Shown: piece after piece, positions 1-8,926 of the stretch
Layout: the number at the start of each line of letters is the position of its first letter
How positions within the stretch are numbered: the stretch's first letter is position 1
Assembly (NCBI GenBank): GCA_013824615.1
Contig: PNOC01000007.1
Span: 26,282 to 90,281 of the forward strand
Length of the DNA: 64,000 nucleotides
Direction: 5' to 3'
DNA from: Thermodesulfovibrio sp.
Lineage (GTDB): Bacteria; Nitrospirota; Thermodesulfovibrionia; Thermodesulfovibrionales; UBA6898
Notes under the pieces: generated by a model
What the model was told of the DNA's origin: nothing
Seen by the model: only the letters and a program-made list of their open reading frames with translations
Databases searched by the model: none
Translations under genes and position numbers: made by a program

Positions 1-411
1 ACCAAGTTCGGCCTTCAGGACCTCCTGGGACATGCTGGTCAGCACCGTAACCGCAATTATTCTTGGACGGGGAAGGTTCTCTTTGAGGCAGACGTTGACC
101 ACATCCTCCCTGCATTTCTTCATCATATCCATACCGCCTGAGGCATGGATATTAAACATGAAGACCCCTTTTCTTGCCGCCGCCACCCCTGCCTTCGAAA
201 CGGTCGTAGGGATGTCATGGAATTTCAGATCAAGGAATATCTTCTTGCCTCGGCGGTGAATCTCATCAAGAATTGCGGGACCGGCAACGGTAAATAGTTC
301 AAGTCCTACTTTAAATATATCTATACAACTACTTAATTTATCTACTATTTCAAGTGCATAACCATATTCATCTACATCCAGGGCAATGATCACCTTGCAG
401 TCCGGTTTCAT
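1..411 (-). CDS. pyrF: Orotidine 5'-phosphate decarboxylase, C-terminal part outside the window
   Basis: PyrF decarboxylates orotidine monophosphate to UMP, the last step of de novo pyrimidine synthesis. The 137 visible residues begin with ATG at 411 and continue past base 1. The N-terminal strand IALDVD, the KVGLELF segment and the catalytic-site motif FLDLKFHDIPTTV are all present and intact, which is diagnostic for the family. The gene starts 3 nt after the dcd stop, so the two pyrimidine genes are probably co-transcribed. The C-terminal phosphate-binding part cannot be seen. Confidence 0.93.
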   Translation of the reverse strand, partial: MKPDCKVIIALDVDEYGYALEIVDKLSSCIDIFKVGLELFTVAGPAILDEIHRRGKKIFLDLKFHDIPTTVSKAGVAAARKGVFMFNIHASGGMDMMKKCREDVVNVCLKENLPRPRIIAVTVLTSMSQEVLKAELG

Positions 412-414
412 CGG

Positions 415-972
415 CTATTTATCGTCAACTTTCGAAAGAACTATGCCCTTCTGGGCCTGGTATTTTCCCTTCTTGTCGGCATACGAAGTCTGGCAGAGAT
501 CACCGGCACCCAGAAACACCACCTGACCGATGCCCTCATGTGCATACAGACGGACAGGGACCGGCGCGGTATTCGAGACCGAGATGGTTATATACCCCTC
601 CCACTCCGGCTCAAGAGGGGTCACATTTACTATTACGCCGCTGCGGGCATAGGTCGACTTCCCAAAGCAGATAGCAAGGGTCTCACGCGGTATCCTGAAA
701 TACTCAAGAGATCTGCAGATTACATAGGAGTTGGCCGGTATTTCACAGACCTCTCCCCTGAAGTCCTCAAGACAGACGGCATCAAACTGCTTCGGATCGA
801 TCACCATGCCGGCTGAAGGCCGCAGGATACGGAACTCATCGGAGATCCGCATATCATAACCATAGGAACTGACTCCCGAGGATATGACCCCTTTACGGAC
901 CTGCTCCTGGTTGAACGGTTCTATCATGCCCTTTGAGGCCATCTCCCTGATCCAGACATCATTCTTTACCAT
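415..972 (-). CDS. dcd: dCTP deaminase
   Basis: This 185-residue protein deaminates dCTP to dUTP, which feeds dTMP synthesis. The length matches the family. The segment GKSTYARSGVIVNVTPLEPE carries the conserved serine and arginine of the nucleotide site and the catalytic glutamate of the PLEPEWEG motif. The C-terminal lid with YQAQKG is complete. Some relatives make dUMP directly (bifunctional DCD-DUT), and the sequence alone does not fully separate the two activities. The start is ATG at 972, and pyrF follows after 3 nt. Confidence 0.93.
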   Translation of the reverse strand: MVKNDVWIREMASKGMIEPFNQEQVRKGVISSGVSSYGYDMRISDEFRILRPSAGMVIDPKQFDAVCLEDFRGEVCEIPANSYVICRSLEYFRIPRETLAICFGKSTYARSGVIVNVTPLEPEWEGYITISVSNTAPVPVRLYAHEGIGQVVFLGAGDLCQTSYADKKGKYQAQKGIVLSKVDDK

Positions 973-1054
973 GCGATGCTCTCCTGCCCTGAAACATTTT
1001 CCTAATATAAATTATTGCGTGATAGTATAACCTATTGCCCATCTCATTCTCTCA

Positions 1055-3055
1055 TCATTTTCCGGCGCCTGACATTGCTTTACTGCCCATCGCCCTGATC
1101 AGACTGCGCGCCTTTTGCAGAACAGCCTCTTCGTCTGCGCCCCTGCCGAACCGCGCACGGCTGTAAGCCCGGTGAAACTCCCTGAGCAGCGGATTAAAAG
1201 GGAACTTCACTGTCTGGGCCTCTATCTCGGCTGTCGTTGTGGAGGCTGTAATGCGGATGCCTTTCCTGACGAGAGCTCCCCTCACCTTCAGATACGCCGC
1301 GGTAACCTTTCGGCGGCCTCTTCTGCGCCTTTTCAGATGAACCAGTACAGACACAGCCATGAGGACACTCAACGCGACAAACAACAGGAATGCGGGAAGA
1401 CCGCTGCTCATCAGTCTTCTGACTGACTGGACAGACAGCCGACCGGCCTGGCCAAGGCCGGTGGCGAACTGACCGAGCAGGTCACTCCGGTCTTCAGGTC
1501 TGTACCCGACTACGTACCTTGACCATTTCATCTTGACCGAGTCCCAGAACAGGTTGTACGTCCCGGCCGGCTGCACCGCAACCGGAGGGGTCGGGTCGAA
1601 GCGCTGCCATTGACCCTTAATCAGGGCCTCAACCCATGAATGCGCATCGCTCTGTCTCACGATAAGATACCCGCCGTAGGTGTTGCGGTCGCCCCCGAGG
1701 AACCCGGTCACAACCCTCGCAGGAATGCCGACACCCCTGAGCATGAGGACCATCGCAGTTGCGTAGTGCTCACAGTAGCCTTTCCGCGCAATGAACAGGA
1801 AGTCCTCGATCGGGCTGGTCCCTTCCGGAGGCGGAGAAACAGTCAAAGAATACTCGTAATTATTCCTGAGATAGCCTTCAATGAAGGCAGCACGTCCGGC
1901 CTCATCCTGAATATTCCGTACAAGCCTGAGTGCAAGCCCTGATATGCGCTCGCTGCCGGCAGGAACCTGCAGATAGCGCGGGTCTGCAGACCCGGCCGCT
2001 CTGTCTGCAACGTCACTGATCACCGTATACCTGATCCTGCGCGATGTCTTTCCCGGCAGGGAGATAGTACCGGCTGCATCGACGGTCATGGCATATGCAT
2101 CTGTCCTGATGCTGAGCACCCGGGCAAGTCCGAAGATCACATCCGAGTCCAGAGGTTCCAGGTCAATCTGCTGCTCGGTTTGTTGCTTTACTGTCCCCTC
2201 CGGCTGCCGGTTCGTGCCGGAGCCCTTCTCCGGCGTTCCGAGGATAAATCCGTCAGCCGTTCTGCGAAGCCTTGTCCCCGTCCTCAGTTCGTTCTTCCAT
2301 GTGATCCCGTCAAAATAATCCAGGGTACTGCCCCGCCAGTAAAGAGGACCGGCGGCAGGGCCCTGGAGTTCAACTCTCATCACCACCGTGGGGTCCAGCT
2401 TGACCGTTCCAAGTGAGCCGAAATCCATCCGGCCCGAGAATCCCGTTGTATGGATACCCCTGGCATGCCCCTTACTGATGAACCGGTAGGTGAACCGGGG
2501 AAGTCCCGCAAAAAATAGTACCGTCAGGCATATCGTCAGAACCGATATCACATAGACCGGCCTCCTGACCAGTCCCTGGTTACCGTGGCCCTCCTTCAGA
2601 AAATGGGAGACGACCATGGCGGTGACCAGCAGGACCATAAATACGACAAAGACCACACCGAACGCCAGAGAACTGGTAAGCTCTGAAGCAATTATCAGCT
2701 GGAGCAGGGAAACAAAGTAGACCTGGAGGTGGTCCCAGGGCTCTTTCAGGTCAAAGCTCTTGAGCGCCTGAAAAGCGATCGTCAGGTGAGCCACGGCGAT
2801 AAAAACATCGCCGGACACGGCAAAGGAGTCAAACAGAAAGACAAGCAGTTCGGTAAACGTGAACAGCCCTATGATCCGGATTGAGGCGTGAGGCTCCCCT
2901 TTGAAAAAGCGGTAGTACCCCGGAATGAGGGCCAACGCAACCGAGGACATGACCAGGTTAATCTGGCCGGTAATCGCCAGACTTACACAACCGGTGAGGG
3001 CCAGCAGGGCTGTTAAGACTTTATACAGTATCGGCATAGATAATCCGGGCACCAT
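1055..3055 (-). CDS. TgpA-type transmembrane transglutaminase-like protein
   Basis: The protein is 666 residues long. It has about six hydrophobic segments in the first 180 residues (DUF3488-like), a large extracytoplasmic transglutaminase-like domain, one further membrane segment near residue 555 and a short cytoplasmic tail resembling DUF4129. The papain-like triad is visible: Cys in RKGYCEHYATAMVLML, His in SDAHSWVEALI and Asp in RFDPTPP. TgpA proteins usually sit beside DUF58 and MoxR genes, as here. Substrates are unknown. The start may be ATG 3055 or ATG 3037. Both overlap the end of the upstream DUF58 gene, and neither has a clear Shine-Dalgarno sequence. Confidence 0.88.
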   Translation of the reverse strand: MVPGLSMPILYKVLTALLALTGCVSLAITGQINLVMSSVALALIPGYYRFFKGEPHASIRIIGLFTFTELLVFLFDSFAVSGDVFIAVAHLTIAFQALKSFDLKEPWDHLQVYFVSLLQLIIASELTSSLAFGVVFVVFMVLLVTAMVVSHFLKEGHGNQGLVRRPVYVISVLTICLTVLFFAGLPRFTYRFISKGHARGIHTTGFSGRMDFGSLGTVKLDPTVVMRVELQGPAAGPLYWRGSTLDYFDGITWKNELRTGTRLRRTADGFILGTPEKGSGTNRQPEGTVKQQTEQQIDLEPLDSDVIFGLARVLSIRTDAYAMTVDAAGTISLPGKTSRRIRYTVISDVADRAAGSADPRYLQVPAGSERISGLALRLVRNIQDEAGRAAFIEGYLRNNYEYSLTVSPPPEGTSPIEDFLFIARKGYCEHYATAMVLMLRGVGIPARVVTGFLGGDRNTYGGYLIVRQSDAHSWVEALIKGQWQRFDPTPPVAVQPAGTYNLFWDSVKMKWSRYVVGYRPEDRSDLLGQFATGLGQAGRLSVQSVRRLMSSGLPAFLLFVALSVLMAVSVLVHLKRRRRGRRKVTAAYLKVRGALVRKGIRITASTTTAEIEAQTVKFPFNPLLREFHRAYSRARFGRGADEEAVLQKARSLIRAMGSKAMSGAGK

Positions 3056-4043
3056 CCGGAAGGACTATATACCGACCGGCTTCGGCTGACTTGAGTACCA
3101 GAATAAACTCCCCGCTTTCATCCGGAAGGAAGAAACCCTGCCCAGAGTCTTCTCCCGGGCCTCCCTCCCGGACGAGCGCGAGCATGTCCAGTATCTGAAG
3201 GAGATGCTCATAGCCGGAGCCAAAAGGGACCACCTCACTGCCCGCGACCAGCCTTACCGGGCGGCCACCCCGTATCAAATCACGGGCCAGAGTTGCTGCA
3301 ATCGAAACCGCTTTTTCAAAATCACCGCCTGCTTTCGGATCACTATTGCCGAGTACGACTGTTGTCCTGCCGCTCTCCTGCAGGGCATACTCCCTGACCA
3401 TCAGCCCGAGCCCCTTCGAAGATGCCTTCCAGCTTATCTGCCTGGGGTCGTCCCCCTCCCTGAAGTGCCTGATATGGACCATTTCGTCCCCGCTCCCCAG
3501 GGCATAATTTTTTCTGTCTCCATCCGTCCCTGGTCCGGAGTCACCGGGCAGGTCCGCATCATAATACGCCGGATAAACGACAATGTTCTTTGCGATATCC
3601 ATTTTTCTTATTGCATAGAAAAAAATAAACGGGAAACTGCTCTCCAGCGCAAACGAAACCACCGGATGCAGCCCTCTTTTATAGAATATGGCCCTCGTCA
3701 CTTTTTCCAGATGACCTCTGTTGTCCAGGTGCGGCAGGACTATTGTTTCGGGCAGAACAGCAGATGTGACATGCACTGAATAGGAGGGAAGAAGCCTCGT
3801 ATCATTGAAAATCGAAAGCGTGAGTCGTGATGGTTCCCCTGCATATATCTGACCGTCAAATGCAAGCTCAATTCTGAGCTGAGAAAGGATCAGCCTGGGA
3901 ATAAGATACGCCAGCAGGAGAAATGACAGCAGGAGCGACAGGACCAGGTAGATAAGATTGTTGCCGGTATTCACCGCGGCAACCCCGATAAGCACGGTAG
4001 CCAGGACAGAGCGCTTTCCTTCCTTGGTTGCCCTCATCTCCAT
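3021..4043 (-). CDS. DUF58 domain protein
   Basis: This 340-residue membrane-anchored protein has two hydrophobic segments near residues 12 to 50. The C-terminal half carries the DUF58 core, including the signature GDDPRQISWKASSKG, which lies at the start of a von Willebrand A-like fold. DUF58 proteins accompany MoxR ATPases and are thought to act with them as chaperones or adaptors. The start at ATG 4043 is supported by AGGAGA eight bases upstream. The 3' end overlaps the TgpA-like gene. The precise role is unknown. Confidence 0.86.
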   Translation of the reverse strand: MEMRATKEGKRSVLATVLIGVAAVNTGNNLIYLVLSLLLSFLLLAYLIPRLILSQLRIELAFDGQIYAGEPSRLTLSIFNDTRLLPSYSVHVTSAVLPETIVLPHLDNRGHLEKVTRAIFYKRGLHPVVSFALESSFPFIFFYAIRKMDIAKNIVVYPAYYDADLPGDSGPGTDGDRKNYALGSGDEMVHIRHFREGDDPRQISWKASSKGLGLMVREYALQESGRTTVVLGNSDPKAGGDFEKAVSIAATLARDLIRGGRPVRLVAGSEVVPFGSGYEHLLQILDMLALVREGGPGEDSGQGFFLPDESGEFILVLKSAEAGRYIVLPDGARIIYADTV

Positions 4044-4067
4044 AGCCGGTATCTCCTGCCCCCGATG

Positions 4068-5000
4068 TCAGACAGGGACCGGAAGGCTCTCAACGATATC
4101 GCGGACAACCAGCTCAGCCTCAGCAACCGTCATGCGTGTCCTGAGGATGATCCGGTGTCCGAGCACCAGAGGCGCCAGGGCCTTGACGTCATCGGGGCTG
4201 ATATAGTCCCTGCCCTCATAATAGGCATGTGCCCTGACGGCCGACAGAAAAAACTGGGCCCCCCGCGTACTGGCGCCGAGTCGAACAGAGGGATGGGTCC
4301 GGGTGCCGGTGACGATCTTCATGAGATAGGCAACAACACTGTCGTCAGTAAATACCTTCTCCACTTCAGCCTGCATCCTGACGATCTCCTGGTGCGACAC
4401 CACCGGACTAAGGTCATCCAGCAGTACAAAACTCGTTTTTCCCAGAATGGCCTTTCTCTCATACTCAAGGGCAGGATAGCCGATAGTGATATGCAGCATA
4501 AACCGGTCAAGCTGGCTCTCAGGGAGGGGGAAGGTCCCGTGATACTCCATGGGGTTCTGTGTTGCGATGACCATGAAAGGGTCAGGCAGCATAAAGGTAT
4601 GCCGCTCCACAGACACTTTTTTCTCGCTCATCGCCTCCAGAAGCGCTGACTGGGTCTTCGGGTTTGTCCTGTTGATTTCGTCTGCAAGTACAATATTCGA
4701 AAAAACAGGTCCCTGCCTGAACTCGAAATCCCTTGTCTCCTGATTGAATATTGAAACGCCGAGAATATCGGTCGGCAGGAGGTCACTCGTAAACTGGATC
4801 CTCCTGAACGTACAATCAGTTGACTTTGCGAGCGCCGAAGCAAGGGTTGTCTTTCCGACACCGGGTATATCCTCGATGAGCAGGTGCCCCCTTCCGAGGA
4901 GCGTTACGATCGCCATTTTTATGGCATCGGCCTTACCCTGGAGGATAGTCTCCATCTGGTTTTGCAATTGTCTCAATGACTGATTTATCATAGTATCCAT
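4068..5000 (-). CDS. MoxR-family AAA+ ATPase
   Basis: The MoxR ATPase begins at MDTMINQSLRQLQ (ATG 5000, or the internal ATG at 4991), giving about 310 residues. The frame stays open further upstream, but that part would run into argH and has no homology-like features. Walker A is GVGKTT in IEDIPGVGKTTLASAL, Walker B is LADEIN, and sensor 1 lies in VIATQNPMEYHGTFPLPESQ. MoxR proteins act as chaperones for assembling metal or multi-protein complexes. This one leads a MoxR-DUF58-TgpA operon. It is divergent from argH with under 40 nt between start codons, so the promoters must overlap the coding ends. Confidence 0.92.
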   Translation of the reverse strand: MDTMINQSLRQLQNQMETILQGKADAIKMAIVTLLGRGHLLIEDIPGVGKTTLASALAKSTDCTFRRIQFTSDLLPTDILGVSIFNQETRDFEFRQGPVFSNIVLADEINRTNPKTQSALLEAMSEKKVSVERHTFMLPDPFMVIATQNPMEYHGTFPLPESQLDRFMLHITIGYPALEYERKAILGKTSFVLLDDLSPVVSHQEIVRMQAEVEKVFTDDSVVAYLMKIVTGTRTHPSVRLGASTRGAQFFLSAVRAHAYYEGRDYISPDDVKALAPLVLGHRIILRTRMTVAEAELVVRDIVESLPVPV

Positions 5001-5035
5001 TGCTCTATTATACACCGGACCAGAGGGAGATACGC

Positions 5036-6535
5036 GTGAAAAAGCCCACACAGAAGCCCGCACAGAAGACCCCGGCCAAGCCAGCAGGCAAGTCCATGAA
5101 GAAAGCTCAAAACAAGACGTTGAAGGCAGAGACCGGCAGGCCCATGCGTAAAGCAACAGAGAAGCTCTGGAGCGGCAGGTTCAACGAAGCCACGTCTGCT
5201 GATGTGGAAGCCTTTACCGAATCAATCTCCTTTGACCAGAGGCTCTGGAGGCATGATATCCAGGGCAGTATTGCACACGCGCGGATGCTTGCAGCGCAGC
5301 GGATTATAACAGCAAAAGAGGCAGAGGCAATCATTCGGGGACTGGACAACATTGCAGCGGATATACGTTCCGGGGACTTCTTCTTCAGCCGGAACCTGGA
5401 AGATATCCATATGAATATCGAATCAAACCTGACCGCCAGGATCGGCGACCCGGGGAAAAAATTGCATACAGCCCGTTCACGGAATGACCAGGTTGCCCTT
5501 GACCTCAGGCTTTATCTCAGGGACGAAATACAGTCGATCCTCTCGCTGATACAGCGCCTTGAAGGGACGCTCATCTCGATCGCGGAGCAGCATGATACGG
5601 TCATCATGCCCGGATATACGCACCTTCAGAGGGCGCAGCCCGTGCTGCTGGCGCATCACCTTCTGGCCTATGTGGCGATGCTCGACAGGGACAGGGACCG
5701 GTTCACTGACTGCCTCAGAAGGATGGATGTCCTGCCGCTGGGGGCCTGCGCGCTGTCGGGCACATCACTGCCGACCGACCGGGCACTGGTAGCAAAGCAG
5801 CTCGGTTTCAGGGCCATCGCGCTCAACAGCATCGATGCCGTCTCCGACCGGGATTTTGCTGTCGAATTCCTCGCGTCATCGGCGATTGTGATCATGCATC
5901 TGTCCAGGTTTGCCGAAGAGCTGGTACTCTGGTCTACCGAGGAGTTCAGGTTCATCGAGATATCCGACCGGTTTACGACCGGCTCAAGCATCATGCCGCA
6001 GAAGAAGAATCCCGACGTCGCTGAATTGATCAGGGGCAAGACCGGCCGCGTCTACGGCAACCTGATATCTTTACTGACCCTGATGAAGGGTCTGCCCCTT
6101 GCCTATAACCGCGACATGCAGGAGGACAAACTACCGGTCTTTGATACAGCGGATACGGTCAATGCATGCCTCGCCATTATGAACGGGATGCTTCCGGCGA
6201 TAACCTTCAACGCTGCCCGTATGAAAGCCACGGCAGGGGAAGGATATTCAACAGCTACCGACCTCGCCGAATATCTGGTCAAAAAAGGCATCCCGTTTCG
6301 GGAAGCGCATTCCATAACCGGCAGGATTGTTTTTCACTGCATACAAAACAAGGCCGGACTGGAAACGCTCGAACTGTCGGTACTGCAGTCTTTTTCGCCG
6401 GTTATCGCCAAAGATATATATCGCGTTCTTGATCCGTCAACTTCTGTCTCGGCAAGGACCTCCTATGGCGGGACGTCACCGGCCGAGGTTAAAAGACAGA
6501 TACGGTATTACAGAAAGCTGCTGAAAATTAAATGA
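5036..6535 (+). CDS. argH: Argininosuccinate lyase with a basic N-terminal tail
   Basis: ArgH splits argininosuccinate into arginine and fumarate. The fumarase/aspartase signature GSSIMPQKKNPDVAEL is present, as are LHTARSRNDQVALD and the catalytic-site segment TTGSS. I choose GTG 5036, because AGGGAG lies just upstream; the TTG at 5000 has no such support. This start adds about 35 residues rich in Lys, Pro and Ala before the normal enzyme start at MRKATEKLWSGRF, and that tail is unusual for ArgH. An internal start at ATG 5143 would give a standard length. The stop overlaps the next ATG by 4 nt. Confidence 0.95.
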   Translation: MKKPTQKPAQKTPAKPAGKSMKKAQNKTLKAETGRPMRKATEKLWSGRFNEATSADVEAFTESISFDQRLWRHDIQGSIAHARMLAAQRIITAKEAEAIIRGLDNIAADIRSGDFFFSRNLEDIHMNIESNLTARIGDPGKKLHTARSRNDQVALDLRLYLRDEIQSILSLIQRLEGTLISIAEQHDTVIMPGYTHLQRAQPVLLAHHLLAYVAMLDRDRDRFTDCLRRMDVLPLGACALSGTSLPTDRALVAKQLGFRAIALNSIDAVSDRDFAVEFLASSAIVIMHLSRFAEELVLWSTEEFRFIEISDRFTTGSSIMPQKKNPDVAELIRGKTGRVYGNLISLLTLMKGLPLAYNRDMQEDKLPVFDTADTVNACLAIMNGMLPAITFNAARMKATAGEGYSTATDLAEYLVKKGIPFREAHSITGRIVFHCIQNKAGLETLELSVLQSFSPVIAKDIYRVLDPSTSVSARTSYGGTSPAEVKRQIRYYRKLLKIK

Positions 6536-7482
6536 TAAGAAGATCCTGGTCACGGTCTCTTGTATATATGCTGTTCAGCATTACGCTGCTGACAGCAGCC
6601 TGCGGCAAAAAAGGCGCTCCGACTCTCAAGACATACGACAAGCCGGTTGCCCCGTCCGGACTGACCGCCATCCACCGGGAAGACAGGATATATCTGCAGT
6701 GGACCTTTCCGAAGGACAAGGAAATTACAGTAAAGCAGATTGCAATACTAAGAGCTGCGGAAACGGATTTCGAAAAAATTGCCGACACTGACGCTGCCGG
6801 ACGTTCTTACGTGGACGCCGGAATACAGACTGACGTTCAATACCGCTACAAAGTAGCTGCCCTGAATCACCGGGGAGTCTTCAGCCCGGATTCGAACACC
6901 ATCCTGATTACCGCCAGCAGGGTGCCGTCTGCCCCGCAGGGTCTGAGCTTCACGGTAACAGAGACGGCCCTTGCGCTGAAATGGCAACCGCAGGACACCG
7001 CTCTGCGGTACAATGTCTACCGGGCCACGGCGCCAGGCCAATACACTATGTTTCCCGTAAATCCGTCACCTCTTGCGTCACCATCTTTCACCGATGCTCT
7101 CTCTCTGGATAAACCCGTGTATTACACCGTGCGTTGTCTTACCGATTCAGCTGCCCGCAGCGAAAGCTCAGCGTCTGCCGAAATAGTCGTTGACCCTGGT
7201 GCGTTTGTCCCCCGGCCTCTGCAGGGAGTCCGCTCCATTGCGTCAGAGGCCCGGGTGTTTTTGTCCTGGGACCTGCCGGCTGAATCCTGGGTCACCGGAT
7301 TCAGGGTATATCGCAGGACCAGCGGCCAGGAATACACGCTGGCAGTAGAAACCCAGATACCTGCTTACATCGACCAGGACCCGTCTTCTTCAGAACGGAC
7401 GTACCGGGTCCATGCCCTCGGCCCGAGACTGGAGAGTGCCGGGGTCGAACTGCCGGGCGTCCGGCTCCAACCTCGTGAATAG
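6532..7482 (+). CDS. Lipoprotein with fibronectin type III-like domains
   Basis: This 316-residue exported protein has a type II signal: a basic start, a hydrophobic stretch and the lipobox LTAAC with the lipidated Cys near residue 24. The rest contains about three fibronectin type III-like repeats. Their marks are the openings APSGLTAIHREDRIYLQWTF, APQGLSFTVTETALALKW and PLQGVRSIASEARVFLSWDL, each followed by a YRY or YRV strand. The start overlaps the argH stop as ATGA. Small FN3 lipoproteins after argH occur in related genomes, but I know of no assigned role. Confidence 0.8.
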   Translation: MIRRSWSRSLVYMLFSITLLTAACGKKGAPTLKTYDKPVAPSGLTAIHREDRIYLQWTFPKDKEITVKQIAILRAAETDFEKIADTDAAGRSYVDAGIQTDVQYRYKVAALNHRGVFSPDSNTILITASRVPSAPQGLSFTVTETALALKWQPQDTALRYNVYRATAPGQYTMFPVNPSPLASPSFTDALSLDKPVYYTVRCLTDSAARSESSASAEIVVDPGAFVPRPLQGVRSIASEARVFLSWDLPAESWVTGFRVYRRTSGQEYTLAVETQIPAYIDQDPSSSERTYRVHALGPRLESAGVELPGVRLQPRE

Positions 7483-7502
7483 TCCGCAGCAACCCCTGCA
7501 CC

Positions 7503-8825
7503 GTGAATAAAGCAGAATCCACTGACAGGGAGGCCCGCATCAGCATACTGGAGCAGACCGTTGCCGAACTGACAACTGCCCTGAGCAGCGCAGAAGAGAA
7601 CTTCGGGCTGGAAAAGCAGGAACGGTTGAAACTCGAGGACGAACTGAAGGAGTACAGGGACTATCTCGACCGGACCATAGCCTGCAGGACACAGGAACTC
7701 CGGAAGGCGAACAAAGACCTGAGGGCCGAAATCATGCGGCGCATCCAGATGGAAAAAGAGCTGGTGGAAAGTCAGCGCTTTGTCAACAGAATCACCGATG
7801 CCACTCCCAATATCCTGTATATTTACGATGTCATTACGAATCGGAATATCTATGTTAATCCCCGCATCACGAATCTGTTGGGCTATTCTGCCGAGCAGAT
7901 AAAGCTGATCGGCAACCAGTTTTTTCAGTCAGTCCTCCACGTTGAAGACGCCGGCGTCTTCGAAAAACTCCAGGAGCGCTTCCAGGGCGCCCGGTACAGG
8001 GACATCCTTGAGTCAGAATACCGGATGAAGAATGTTCAGGGTGAATGGCGCTGGTTTCTGAGCAGAAATGTCATCTTCAAAGAAACGTCCGCAGGAAAAC
8101 CCCAACTGATTCTGGGGATTGCCCAGGACATAACCGAGAGAAAAAAAGCCGATGAAGAACTGAGCCGCTCCCGGGAACAGCTGCGCGTGCTGCTCGCCCA
8201 CCTGCAGTCTGTGCGGGAGGAGGAACGGACGCGTATCTCCCGCGAGATACATGACGAACTCGGCCAGGCACTGACCGCGCTGAAGATAGACCTCTCCTGG
8301 CTGGCCAAACGTCTGACTAAAGACCAGGAAATTCTGATCGAAAAGGCCTCGGACATGTCGCGGCTGATAGATCTCAATATCCAGACGGTCAAGAGAATAG
8401 CGGCGGAACTGCGGCCGGGACTGCTCGATGATCTGGGGCTCACCGCTGCGCTTGAGTGGCAGGCGGAGGAGTTCGAGCAGCGTCAGGGCATCAGATGCGA
8501 GCTCAGGATCAGGCCAACGGACATAACCCTGGACCGCGACATCTCAACCGCTATCTTCAGGATCTTCCAGGAAACGCTCACGAACGTCGTGCGCCATGCA
8601 AAGGCCACCCGGATCGTCGTAGCCCTTGAAAAGAAACCTCGCGGTCTGGTGCTGACGGTCCGTGACAACGGCCGGGGCATAACAAAAAAACAGATCGAAA
8701 GCCCGACGTCCATAGGGTTGATCGGTATGCGGGAGCGGGTAAATTTTCTCAACGGCACCGTCGACATAAGCGGATCAAGAACCAAAGGGACAACCGTAAA
8801 AGTATTCATCCCGCTGCGGACCTGA
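7503..8825 (+). CDS. PAS-domain sensor histidine kinase (HisKA_3/NarX type)
   Basis: The product is a soluble 440-residue kinase starting at GTG 7503. Residues 1 to 90 are a predicted coiled coil. A PAS domain with a PAC tail follows at about 95 to 220 (ITDATPNILYIYDV to GIAQDITERKKADEEL). A HisKA_3 dimerisation domain comes next, with the phospho-acceptor His in SREIHDELGQALTALKIDL. The C-terminal ATPase domain has DNGRGITK and GLIGMRERV. No membrane segment or cognate response regulator is encoded next to it. The partner is probably a NarL/LuxR-type regulator elsewhere. Confidence 0.88.
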   Translation: MNKAESTDREARISILEQTVAELTTALSSAEENFGLEKQERLKLEDELKEYRDYLDRTIACRTQELRKANKDLRAEIMRRIQMEKELVESQRFVNRITDATPNILYIYDVITNRNIYVNPRITNLLGYSAEQIKLIGNQFFQSVLHVEDAGVFEKLQERFQGARYRDILESEYRMKNVQGEWRWFLSRNVIFKETSAGKPQLILGIAQDITERKKADEELSRSREQLRVLLAHLQSVREEERTRISREIHDELGQALTALKIDLSWLAKRLTKDQEILIEKASDMSRLIDLNIQTVKRIAAELRPGLLDDLGLTAALEWQAEEFEQRQGIRCELRIRPTDITLDRDISTAIFRIFQETLTNVVRHAKATRIVVALEKKPRGLVLTVRDNGRGITKKQIESPTSIGLIGMRERVNFLNGTVDISGSRTKGTTVKVFIPLRT

Positions 8826-8874
8826 AGAAACGTTTGCCCGGTTTCACTATATTCTCGTCCACTCCTCTATCCTG

Positions 8875-8883
8875 TGCTACAAT
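8875..8883 (+). promoter_or_regulatory. Extended -10 promoter for hflX
   Basis: The sequence TGCTACAAT (8875-8883) is an extended -10 element with TG one base before TACAAT. No good -35 is seen at the proper distance. The predicted transcript would start near 8890, leaving about 37 nt of leader that contains GGGGAGG at 8914-8920. Confidence 0.5.
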
Positions 8884-8926
8884 GAAGCATATGCATTCAT
8901 ATTCTTATGCCTCGGGGAGGTTCTAA

